In this document: positions 1 to 7,383 of the stretch, piece by piece | How the letters are laid out: each line of letters begins with the position of its first letter | Position numbering within the stretch: the first letter of the stretch is position 1 | Assembly (NCBI GenBank): GCA_002071175.1 | Contig: MWER01000004.1 | Span: 1-64,000 of the forward strand | Direction of reading: 5' to 3' | DNA length: 64,000 nt | From: Bacteroidetes bacterium ADurb.Bin037 | GTDB taxonomy: Bacteria > Bacteroidota > Bacteroidia > Bacteroidales > UBA932 | The notes under the pieces: model-generated | The model's input: the letters and a program-made list of their open reading frames with translations, nothing else | What the model was told of the DNA's origin: nothing | Databases searched by the model: none | Position numbers and translations under genes: made by a program

Positions 1-1
1 T

Positions 2-154
2 AGAGCAGAATATATTGAAGCGCTAAATAAAACAGAGGAACTCGGGGATATCTCAATATTTAGAGATTTTATTTGCAGTCAGCAAATTAAATTCTATAAT
101 GCTGAGATAGCAAAGTTTAAGCGAAAAGACAAGGGTTTTTATTTAATGTTTTAG
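2..154 (+). CDS. C-terminal fragment of a Fic-like protein (5' end outside window)
   Basis: An open frame enters from the left edge and stops at TAG 152-154, giving about 50 residues. The charged helical tail (YIEALNKTEELGDISIFRDF, then a QIKFYNAEI stretch and a final KDKGFYLMF) resembles the C-terminal end of Fic/DOC AMP-transferase proteins of Bacteroidota. The catalytic HPFxxGNGR motif would lie upstream, outside the window, so activity cannot be judged. No gene is seen in the about 155 nt that follow. The family call rests on resemblance of a short tail only. Confidence 0.45.
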   Translation, partial: RAEYIEALNKTEELGDISIFRDFICSQQIKFYNAEIAKFKRKDKGFYLMF

Positions 155-309
155 AAGCACTTTGCATAACACACGGTATTGTGCATGCGGTTTTTAGCGG
201 TTTGCAAGTGTTTGTTTAATACTCCCTGTTTTTCAACCACCGGGTTAGCTTTTTAAGTTTAGTTTTGTGTTTTTATGTTCTTTAATTTCTTGATAACTTT
301 TAATGGTTA

Positions 310-770
310 AGCAGCCTATTCATACCAGGTCGATGGGATATAATGATTCAGGCTTTGATGGGTCCGCTGGTTATTGTAATAGTTAAGATACTCTTTTAAT
401 CTGATCATCAATTCCTTTCCATCTTCTGCCGGATTCAGGTATACATATTCTCTTTTTTCAAATATTCAATCCAGCCTGAACAGGTAAACTGGGATCCCTG
501 ATCTGAGTTAATAATTTCAGGTTTACCATATGTTGAAATAGCCTCTTTCAATACTCCAAGTGTGTTTTCCGTATCCAATGTGTTGAACAATCCCCAACTT
601 ACTCAGGTTCTTTTGTGGATATATGGCCATGATGCCCATCTTTCGCAACAACCTTCGTACTCGTTTAGGCCCAACCAAAATGCCAAGTGATCTTATAAAA
701 TCTACCATACCCAATACCCCTAAGGACAACAAACAGGGCGATTCGTCGAATGTAATTATTTAATGTACTT
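310..770 (-). pseudogene. Decayed IS3-family transposase (orfB) remnant
   Basis: The minus strand encodes pieces of an IS3-type orfB transposase in several frames. Around 600-700 is the helix-turn-helix part before the catalytic core (VGPKRVRRLLRKMGIMAIYP, then KNLSKLG). Around 480-540 is the segment with the second catalytic Asp (YGKPEIINSDQGSQFT). Around 320-450 is the C-terminal tail (EYVYLNPAEDGKEL, then YFNYYN-like and THQSLN motifs). The pieces are separated by frameshifts, and the stretch between the SDQGSQFT motif and the tail, which carries the catalytic Glu, appears deleted. No orfA can be read with confidence. The element is dead and lies between the Fic fragment and the GH95 gene. 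Confidence 0.75.
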
Positions 771-944
771 TTACTTTGCCCGCGAAGGATAACCTGTTGC
801 TCTAGTTTTAGACAACTTGTTCAAATTCAGGAACAAGCACAATAGCTTGCTCTACAATAGTAAAACCCGATTTCTTTCTCATAATTAGAAATTTTAAGTG
901 AATAATTTCCAAGTAAGGAAAGAATCGGGTAATTTTGAAAGGCT

Positions 945-962
945 ATCCCGCCAAAGCGGGAT
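945..962. other. Perfect 7-bp inverted repeat with 4-nt loop in a 297-nt gene-free stretch
   Basis: ATCCCGC and GCGGGAT flank a CAAA loop. There is no T-run on either side, so it is not a classical terminator. It lies in the gene-free stretch 771-1067 upstream of the GH95 gene. No TAnnTTTG promoter is obvious there. A looser inverted similarity (about 862-880 against 915-932, AAAGAAATCGGGT-like) may be the end of the dead IS3 element. Confidence 0.4.
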
Positions 963-1067
963 TTAGTTCAACAATGCATATAAACAATAAATAAATTCAT
1001 CATAACCGCTTTGGTTATATTGCAATACAAGCCGGCGTTATAACCATGATATGGAGATTATTCAATT

Positions 1068-3377
1068 ATGAAATATAAAGTATTACCGCTGTTGTGGCTT
1101 GTCGTTTTTACAAGTTGCAAAAGCAAAACGGAACTTCAATTACGGTATGACAGCCCGGCTGGAATCTGGGAGGCTGCACTCCCTTTGGGTAACGGGCGGT
1201 TAGGTATGATGCCTGACGGCAATCCTTCCCATGAGACTATAGTACTTAACGAGATTACTATGTGGTCGGGATCGGAACAGGATGCCAGCAATCCCACGGC
1301 AAGGGAGTACCTTCCGCAGATAAGGAAACTCCTTCTGGAAGGCCGGAACGATCTGGCACAAGAACTTATGTATGAACACTTCGTGTGTGGCGGCGTTGGG
1401 TCGGGATACGGAGCCGGGGCAGATATACCGTTTGGTTGTTACCAGGTGCTGGGCAGTCTTCACCTGGACATTCCCGGTCAAACGGATCCCGGGGACGGCT
1501 ACCACAGGAGCCTTGATCTGAAGAAGGCTATTGCCTATACAACGACCAAAGATCAGAAACGTACCTACTTTACTTCCTTTGCCGATGATGTGGGAATAAT
1601 CCGGCTCGAATCAAAGAAAAGGACCCGTATGGTGATTCGTTTGGACCGTCCCCGGCAATTCACCACTACAGTCGAAAACAATTCGCTGATTATGAAAGGT
1701 GTTCTTTCCAGCGGGGTTGCAGGAAAAAATGGGACACAATACGTAGCCCGGATAGGAGTGAACAACCCGGGAGGCAGTGTCCTGTATGCCGGTGACAGTA
1801 TTGTCCTGGAAAACGTACGTAAAGCCACCCTTGTTTTTTCAGCGGCAACCGATTATTTCAATCAGGACCCCGAAGCACTATGTGGCGAACTTTTACAAAA
1901 GGCATTGTCCAAAAAATACCGGCAATTGCGCAAAGACCACATACGTAGTTACCAATCATTATTCGACAGGGTTTCCCTGCAACTGGGACCATACAGGAAA
2001 GCGACCAATCTGCCGACCGATCAAAGACTGCAATCGTATCACTCCAACCCCGATCCCGGTTTGGATGCCCTGTATTACCAATACGGACGATACCTTCTGA
2101 TCTCCTCTACGCGTCCCGGACAATTACCCCCGAACTTACAGGGACTCTGGGCCAATACCATCCAGACACCATGGAATGGGGACTACCACCTGAACATCAA
2201 TCTGCAAATGAACCATTGGCTGGCAGAACCGGGAAACTTGTCCGAACTGCACCTGCCTTTGATCGATTTTACAAGATCTCTGGTTCCTTCCGGGGAACAG
2301 ACGGCACGGTCATTTTACGGGGCAGAGGGATGGACCGCACATGTGGTATGCAATCCATGGTATTTTACTGCCCCGGGAGAGCACCCTTCGTGGGGTGCCA
2401 CCAATACCGGAGGAGCATGGCTATGCCAGCATTTGTGGACACACTACCTTTATACGCTTGACAGGGAATACCTACAGGAAGTTTATCCTGTAATGAAAGG
2501 CGCCTGCCAGTTTTTCCTGACTTCCATGATTGAGGAACCTTCTCACGGATGGTTTGTCACATCACCGACCACCTCCCCGGAAAATGCATTTTACCTGCCC
2601 GGTGGAAAAACAGCCGTAAGTGTTTGTATGGGATCTACAATGGACAATCAACTGATCAGGGAGTTATATACAAACACCCTGAACGCCACACGAATCCTTG
2701 GCCTTGACCGATCATTCGGGGAACAGTTGGTACATGCTCTGGAACGCCTGGCTCCAAACAGAATAAGTCCTAAGGGCTACCTGCAGGAATGGCTGGAAGA
2801 TTATCTTGAAACGGATCCGCATCACCGACATGTCTCCCATTTATACGGACTCCATCCGGGCACACAGATCACTTCGGATGCAACCCCCAATCTGGCACAG
2901 GCGTGCAAAGTAACCCTGGAACGCAGGGGGGACGGAGGGACCGGCTGGTCCCGTGCATGGAAAATCAACTTCTGGGCACGTCTTCATGACGGAGAACGTG
3001 CGTATAAATTGCTCAACAACCTGCTTTCGCCCGAAAGTACGTATCCCAACCTTTTTTGTGCTCATCCGCCTTTTCAGATCGACGGTAATTTTGGGGGAGC
3101 CTCCGGCATAACTGAAATGTTACTGCAAAGCCACAACGGTCGCATTCATCTGCTGCCTGCCCTGCCGTCAGCCTGGTCCTACGGTTTTTTCAAGGGGATG
3201 AAGGTACAGGGTAATGCCATAGTGTCCTGCAGGTGGAAAGAAGGGAAAGTGCAAAAAGTTACCCTGGAAGCGCTTTCAGGAGGAACGTTCTCAATAGAGG
3301 CAAACGGTCAGCACACTACCGTAACCCTGTCACCAGGTGAAAAAATCCGGCTGCGCTTTCCTCTGAAAAAAAGCTGA
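1068..3377 (+). CDS. GH95-family alpha-L-fucosidase-like lipoprotein
   Basis: Family GH95 enzymes hydrolyse terminal alpha-1,2-L-fucose (some act on galactose) from glycans by inversion. The 769-residue protein starts with a lipoprotein signal (VVFTSC, Cys17) and should be periplasmic or surface-anchored. The N-terminal beta domain begins with the family hallmark of a GIWEAALPLGNGRLGMM stretch followed by LNEITMWSG. The (alpha/alpha)6 core carries HLNINLQMNHW (Asn376 and Asn378, the pair that activates water), LQEWLED (Glu574, the expected general acid) and IDGNFGG (Asp672). All the key residues I recall for the family are present, so it looks active. It stands alone on the plus strand with no SusCD pair next to it. 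Its 3' end overlaps the convergent lpxK by 62 nt. Natural substrate is not determinable here; host or plant fucosylated glycans are inferred. Confidence 0.93.
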   Translation: MKYKVLPLLWLVVFTSCKSKTELQLRYDSPAGIWEAALPLGNGRLGMMPDGNPSHETIVLNEITMWSGSEQDASNPTAREYLPQIRKLLLEGRNDLAQELMYEHFVCGGVGSGYGAGADIPFGCYQVLGSLHLDIPGQTDPGDGYHRSLDLKKAIAYTTTKDQKRTYFTSFADDVGIIRLESKKRTRMVIRLDRPRQFTTTVENNSLIMKGVLSSGVAGKNGTQYVARIGVNNPGGSVLYAGDSIVLENVRKATLVFSAATDYFNQDPEALCGELLQKALSKKYRQLRKDHIRSYQSLFDRVSLQLGPYRKATNLPTDQRLQSYHSNPDPGLDALYYQYGRYLLISSTRPGQLPPNLQGLWANTIQTPWNGDYHLNINLQMNHWLAEPGNLSELHLPLIDFTRSLVPSGEQTARSFYGAEGWTAHVVCNPWYFTAPGEHPSWGATNTGGAWLCQHLWTHYLYTLDREYLQEVYPVMKGACQFFLTSMIEEPSHGWFVTSPTTSPENAFYLPGGKTAVSVCMGSTMDNQLIRELYTNTLNATRILGLDRSFGEQLVHALERLAPNRISPKGYLQEWLEDYLETDPHHRHVSHLYGLHPGTQITSDATPNLAQACKVTLERRGDGGTGWSRAWKINFWARLHDGERAYKLLNNLLSPESTYPNLFCAHPPFQIDGNFGGASGITEMLLQSHNGRIHLLPALPSAWSYGFFKGMKVQGNAIVSCRWKEGKVQKVTLEALSGGTFSIEANGQHTTVTLSPGEKIRLRFPLKKS

Positions 3378-4311
3378 TTCTAAGAGGAATTACCCACCCT
3401 GCTATTCCGGATCCGGTCAGACGTGCATCATCTTTGGCCGTCGTGATCAAATGCCAGTTGGGATGCTTTCCCAGCAATTGCTTTATCCGTGACAGGTCTT
3501 TTGCCGTAAACCGGTGGTGATCTGAAAATTCCAGATGACATTCCACCTTATATTGTGTCTGCAGGTAGTCCCGCAGGGGAGAAGCATAAGCTATACCGGT
3601 CAGCAACAGAACGGAAGATCCCTTTTCCGGCATAATTTCAGGATCGTTAAGCGGAATAAGATCGCCGTAAGACATCATCGTGGAAAATACCGGTATATCC
3701 GCTACCGGTTTTATAATTCCGGAAAACGGCATTTTTGGCTTACAACGTGTAAGAACCACACAATCCGCTCTCCGGACGGCAGACGGCAGATCACGCAGAC
3801 GCCCTAAAGGAAGGAGCGTATCTTTCCAGAAAGGCCTGGAACAGTCGGTCATCAGGATATTCTTTTCCGCCCGTATCCGTCTGTGCTGAAAGGCGTCGTC
3901 CAGTATAATCCAGGGATCTTGAGGATGATCCGCCAGCAGACGGCGGACTCCCCTTACCCTGTCCTCACATACTGCCACCACTGCCCGGCAAAAGCGCCTT
4001 TTGATCTGAAGCGGCTCATCCCCGACATCCGAAGCCGTATCGGAAAGGGTAACATACCGGAATCCCCTTGTTTTTCTTCCATATCCCCTGGAAAGGACTA
4101 TGGGGTTCCTGCCTTTCTCCAGGAGCCTTTCCACAAGGAATTCAGTCATGGGCGTTTTGCCCGTTCCTCCCACTGCCAGGTTCCCGACACAGATCACGGG
4201 TACGTCAAAAGACCAGGAGGTGAAGATTCCCCTATCGTAAAGGAAGTGCCTTAGGGCAAGCACCCACGAAAAGGGCGAAAGCCACGTCAGATATGTTTTT
4301 TTTATCCCCAT
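3316..4311 (-). CDS. lpxK: Tetraacyldisaccharide 4'-kinase (LpxK)
   Basis: LpxK phosphorylates the 4' position of the lipid A disaccharide at the inner membrane, a late step of the Raetz pathway. The 331-residue length is normal. Residues about 38-70 hold the P-loop region (CVGNLAVGGTGKTPMTEFL) followed by the conserved VLSRGYGRKTRGF; ILDDAFQHRR comes near residue 137, and the C-terminal TTAKDDARL segment is typical. The first nine codons overlap the 3' end of dusB (10 nt), which suggests translational coupling in a dusB-lpxK operon. The last 20 codons lie antisense to the end of the GH95 gene. Confidence 0.95.
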   Translation of the reverse strand: MGIKKTYLTWLSPFSWVLALRHFLYDRGIFTSWSFDVPVICVGNLAVGGTGKTPMTEFLVERLLEKGRNPIVLSRGYGRKTRGFRYVTLSDTASDVGDEPLQIKRRFCRAVVAVCEDRVRGVRRLLADHPQDPWIILDDAFQHRRIRAEKNILMTDCSRPFWKDTLLPLGRLRDLPSAVRRADCVVLTRCKPKMPFSGIIKPVADIPVFSTMMSYGDLIPLNDPEIMPEKGSSVLLLTGIAYASPLRDYLQTQYKVECHLEFSDHHRFTAKDLSRIKQLLGKHPNWHLITTAKDDARLTGSGIAGWVIPLRISFFSEESAAGFFHLVTGLR

Positions 4312-5276
4312 CTTTCTGCAATATGATCCAGTATCGCAAACAATTGTTGCGGATCGTTCTCCGTTACCAATTTTAAACGGACAGGTTTAAAGTCGGCGAG
4401 TCCTTTGAAATAACTGTTCAAATGCCGTCTCATTTCCAGAACTCCTACCCGCTCTCCCTTCACTTCCAATGATTTGGACAAATGCCTCTTGGCCAGTGAT
4501 ACACGTTCTACAACACCCATCGGGGGCAGTTCCCGTCCCGTCTGTAAATAGTGCCGGATTTCCCGGAAAAGCCAGGGATGCCCGAAACTGGCCCTGCCTA
4601 TCATAATCCCGTCTACCCCATAAGTGTCAAATGCTTGGCGTGCCTGTTGCGGTGTACAAATATCCCCGTTGCCTATTATAGGTATGCGTATCCGCGGATT
4701 GGCCTTGACCCTGCCTATGGGAGCCCAATCTGCCTTCCCTTTGTACATCTGGGCCCTGGTCCTGCCATGTATGGTAAGAGCCGCGATCCCGACATCTTGC
4801 AAGGCTTCGGCCAGGTGTTCAATGATAATTGTGTTTTCATCCCAGCCCAAACGGGTTTTTACAGTCACGGGCACCTTTACCGACCGGACCAACCGGCGGG
4901 TAATGTCCACCATGCCCTCCGGATCACGTAACCAACCGCTGCCTGCACCGCGCTTGGCGATCTTGTTCTTAGGACATCCGAAATTAATGTCTATTACATC
5001 GGGACGGGCTTCCTGTGCAATCAAGGCAGCCTGGAGCAATGCTTCGGCAATATGTCCGTATATCTGTATCCCGATGGGTCTTTCGCTATCCTCAATTACC
5101 AGTTTTTCACGACTCTTGTACGCATCGCGTATCAGCCCGTCGGCAGAAACAAATTCTGTGAACACCATATCCGCTCCGTATTCCTTGCATATATAACGGA
5201 ACGACGCATCACTTACATCTTCCATGGGAGCAAGCAAAAGCGGCTCTTTACCCAGCTCCGTACCGTTTATCTTCAT
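4302..5276 (-). CDS. dusB: tRNA-dihydrouridine synthase (DusB/NifR3 type)
   Basis: This FMN/NADPH enzyme reduces uridine to dihydrouridine in the D-loop of tRNA. The 324-residue protein has an N-terminal LLAPMEDVSDASFR flavin-barrel start, the INFGCPKNKIAKRGAGSG loop with the catalytic Cys, a VTVKTRLGWD strand, and DGIMIGRASFGHPWLF near residue 220, the phosphate-binding end of the TIM barrel. It is the first gene of a two-gene operon with lpxK. A TATCTTTG -7 box lies only 4 nt before the ATG (minus strand 5288-5281), so the mRNA is probably leaderless. This also supports the chosen start. Confidence 0.95.
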   Translation of the reverse strand: MKINGTELGKEPLLLAPMEDVSDASFRYICKEYGADMVFTEFVSADGLIRDAYKSREKLVIEDSERPIGIQIYGHIAEALLQAALIAQEARPDVIDINFGCPKNKIAKRGAGSGWLRDPEGMVDITRRLVRSVKVPVTVKTRLGWDENTIIIEHLAEALQDVGIAALTIHGRTRAQMYKGKADWAPIGRVKANPRIRIPIIGNGDICTPQQARQAFDTYGVDGIMIGRASFGHPWLFREIRHYLQTGRELPPMGVVERVSLAKRHLSKSLEVKGERVGVLEMRRHLNSYFKGLADFKPVRLKLVTENDPQQLFAILDHIAERWG

Positions 5277-5280
5277 ACGA

Positions 5281-5304
5281 CAAAGATAATTTTTTCTACT
5301 TTTG
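5281..5304. promoter_or_regulatory. Back-to-back -7 boxes for dusB (minus) and pfkA (plus)
   Basis: The 35-nt gap between the two start codons holds TATCTTTG on the minus strand (5288-5281, 4 nt before the dusB ATG) and TACTTTTG on the plus strand (5297-5304, 7 nt before the pfkA ATG). Both fit the Bacteroidota -7 consensus TAnnTTTG. I see no clear -33 TTTG for either. Both transcripts would start at or next to the ATG, and the two polymerase sites overlap, so mutual exclusion is possible. Confidence 0.65.
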
Positions 5305-5311
5305 TAATTAT

Positions 5312-6292
5312 ATGAAAAAGATTAAAACTATAGGAGTTCTCACTTCAGGCGGGGATGCCCCCGGCATGAACGCAGCTATCCGTGCCGTAGTCAGAACGGC
5401 AACCTACCATGGATGTGACGTTGTCGGGATACAATGCGGTTTTACCGGTCTTCTGCAAAACCTGTTCATACCTCTGCAAAATCACTCCGTAGCACAGAAA
5501 ATCTCACTCGGAGGTACTTTTCTTAAATCCTCCCGCTGTCCTGAATTCAAAACAAAGAAAGCCCGTTCTACGGCCTGGCAGAACATACAGCGACAAAGGA
5601 TTGATGCCCTGGTGGTCATCGGCGGTGACGGATCTTTCAGGGGTGCAGATCTGCTGGGTAAGGAATTCGGCTTGCCCGTTATAGGGATTCCCGGGACTAT
5701 TGACAACGATATTTTCGGCACCGATTACACGATAGGTTTCGATACGGCGGTCAATACGGCAGTTCAGGCAGTGGACAAGCTACGGGATACGGCAGATTCA
5801 CACAACATGGTGTTCTTTGTCGAAGTCATGGGCCGTGACGCAGGGTTCATTGCCCTAAACACATCTATTTCCACAGGAGCTGAAGCCACCTTGATCCCCG
5901 AGGTACAGACCGATATCGACAAGTTGTGCGAATACCTGGAACTGGAACGGCGCAAGAACAAGACTTCAGGCATCATAATAGTTGCCGAAGGTGAAGAACA
6001 GGGCAGTGCAACCGTAGTAGCCGCTAAAGTCAAGGAAAAGTTACCCAATTACGAAACGCGCGTTACAATACTCGGACATATACAGCGGGGAGGAGCCCCA
6101 ACAGCTAACGACCGGATGCTGGCAAGTATCCTCGGTCACGACGCCGTCGTCGCTCTTTTGGAAGGAAAAACAGGGATGATGGTAGGAACGGTCAACAATC
6201 AAACAGTGTTTACGCCATTCCATGAAGCTTACTCCCGTCATTGCAAAATTAACAAGCGTTGGGTTAATATTGCCTATATACTATCGCTTTGA
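5312..6292 (+). CDS. pfkA: ATP-dependent 6-phosphofructokinase
   Basis: The enzyme phosphorylates fructose 6-phosphate to fructose 1,6-bisphosphate, the committed step of glycolysis. The 326-residue length matches bacterial PfkA. Present are the nucleotide-binding GVLTSGGDAPGMNAAIRA start, GGDGSFRGA, the catalytic PGTIDNDIFGTDYTIGFDTA stretch with the Asp base, and VEVMGRDAGF for the sugar-phosphate site. The Gly-Gly-Asp-Gly (GGDGS) form is that of ATP-dependent enzymes, so a PPi-dependent role is unlikely. It is a single-gene unit whose stop codon overlaps the -33 element of the rplM promoter. Confidence 0.96.
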   Translation: MKKIKTIGVLTSGGDAPGMNAAIRAVVRTATYHGCDVVGIQCGFTGLLQNLFIPLQNHSVAQKISLGGTFLKSSRCPEFKTKKARSTAWQNIQRQRIDALVVIGGDGSFRGADLLGKEFGLPVIGIPGTIDNDIFGTDYTIGFDTAVNTAVQAVDKLRDTADSHNMVFFVEVMGRDAGFIALNTSISTGAEATLIPEVQTDIDKLCEYLELERRKNKTSGIIIVAEGEEQGSATVVAAKVKEKLPNYETRVTILGHIQRGGAPTANDRMLASILGHDAVVALLEGKTGMMVGTVNNQTVFTPFHEAYSRHCKINKRWVNIAYILSL

Positions 6293-6317
6293 TTTCTAGA
6301 AAAAAGTAGTATCTTTG
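6288..6317 (+). promoter_or_regulatory. Promoter of the rplM-rpsI-rpsB-tsf group
   Basis: TTTG at 6288-6291 (-33) and TATCTTTG at 6310-6317 (-7) are 18 nt apart, a full match to the Bacteroidota promoter. The -33 element overlaps the pfkA stop. The expected leader is about 55 nt and starts with GCAGCCCC, followed by a small hairpin (CCCT 6322-6325 with AGGG 6334-6337). Confidence 0.8.
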
Positions 6318-6375
6318 CAGCCCCTTTAATTTTAGGGATCGCAATTTTATTATATAATTTCTAAAAATCAACTAG

Positions 6376-6828
6376 GTGAACACACTATCCTACAAGACCG
6401 TAAGTGCCAATAAAGCTACCGTTACCAAAGAGTGGGTAGTCATTGACGCTACCGATCAGGTGTTGGGCCGTCTTGCCGTAAAAGCCGCTACTTTACTGCG
6501 CGGTAAGCATAAACCCAATTTTACCCCTCATGTGGACTGTGGTGATAACGTAATTATCATCAACGCCGAGAAGGTCCATCTGACGGGTAACAAACTGAAC
6601 GATAAAATGTACATCAGGTACTCCGGATACCCTAGCGGACAACGCAGCGAGTCAGCCAAAGAGTTGCTCAAGCGTAAACCGCTTGCTCTTGTGGAACACG
6701 CCATTAAAGGTATGCTCCCCAAAAACCGCCTTGGATCTGAGCTTTTCCGCAACCTTTATGTGTATGAAGGACCGGAACATCCTCACCAGGCACAGAAACC
6801 CAAACAAATCAACTTAAACGAAAACTAA
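6376..6828 (+). CDS. rplM: 50S ribosomal protein L13
   Basis: L13 binds 23S rRNA early in assembly of the large subunit. The 150-residue product has the usual [15 protein letters not shown] opening, the [20 protein letters not shown] core and the [19 protein letters not shown] tail. The start codon is GTG (GTG-AAC-ACA); the following [13 protein letters not shown] matches the usual Bacteroidota N terminus, which fixes this start. rpsI follows after 7 nt, the nearly universal rplM-rpsI pair. Confidence 0.97.
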   Translation: MNTLSYKTVSANKATVTKEWVVIDATDQVLGRLAVKAATLLRGKHKPNFTPHVDCGDNVIIINAEKVHLTGNKLNDKMYIRYSGYPSGQRSESAKELLKRKPLALVEHAIKGMLPKNRLGSELFRNLYVYEGPEHPHQAQKPKQINLNEN

Positions 6829-6835
6829 ACAGAGC

Positions 6836-7225
6836 ATGGAAGTCATCAACGCCCTTGGAAGAAGAAAATCAGCTATTGCTCGCGTTTACGTTCAGGCCGG
6901 AAAAGGGAACATCATCATCAATGATCGTCCTATGGAAGAGTATTTTAAGGAAGGCACCCTGCAGTTTATTGCAAAACAGGCATTGGAACTGACAGGAACC
7001 ACCTCCCAGTTTGACGTTAAAGTCAACCTGACCGGTGGCGGCATTAAGGGACAGGCAGAAGCTTTGCGCCTGGCCATTGCACGTGCCTTATGTAAAATCG
7101 ATTCCGAGGCATATCGTGGTGTCCTTAAGTCCAACGGGATGCTTACCCGCGATGCACGCGAGGTTGAGCGTAAGAAACCCGGACAACCCGGAGCACGCAA
7201 ACGCTTCCAATTCAGCAAACGTTAA
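6836..7225 (+). CDS. rpsI: 30S ribosomal protein S9
   Basis: S9 sits in the head of the small subunit, and its C-terminal tail reaches the P-site tRNA. The 129-residue protein shows NALGRRKSAIARVYV at the start, GGGIKGQAEALRLAIARAL in the middle, and the conserved basic end ARKRFQFSKR whose final Lys-Arg contacts tRNA. It is cotranscribed with rplM. Confidence 0.97.
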   Translation: MEVINALGRRKSAIARVYVQAGKGNIIINDRPMEEYFKEGTLQFIAKQALELTGTTSQFDVKVNLTGGGIKGQAEALRLAIARALCKIDSEAYRGVLKSNGMLTRDAREVERKKPGQPGARKRFQFSKR

Positions 7226-7240
7226 ACCGCTGATTTACCT

Positions 7241-7342
7241 ATGCACGGCAATTGTAAAAACAACTGCGATCAATTTATTGCTACCGGATGTTTCGGTTGC
7301 CGCGGAAAATTAAAGCGGACTGTCAGAGACACTACCCTTTAA
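7241..7342 (+). CDS. Possible 33-residue Cys-rich small protein
   Basis: An ATG-to-TAA frame in the 158-nt rpsI-rpsB gap encodes 33 residues with four cysteines (Cys5, Cys9, Cys17, Cys20) and a basic C terminus. The start is 15 nt after the rpsI stop, so it could be translated from the same mRNA. The CxxxC and CFGC spacing could hold a metal ion. No known family is recognised, and a frame this short may be chance; only conservation would decide. Confidence 0.3.
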   Translation: MHGNCKNNCDQFIATGCFGCRGKLKRTVRDTTL

Positions 7343-7383
7343 TTGCTAAAAAGAGTAAAAATCAAATTTAAAAAAACAAAGAA

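Noticed and set aside
4624-5196. 190-residue frame antisense to dusB
   Set aside because: Shadow frame of a conserved enzyme; no motif.
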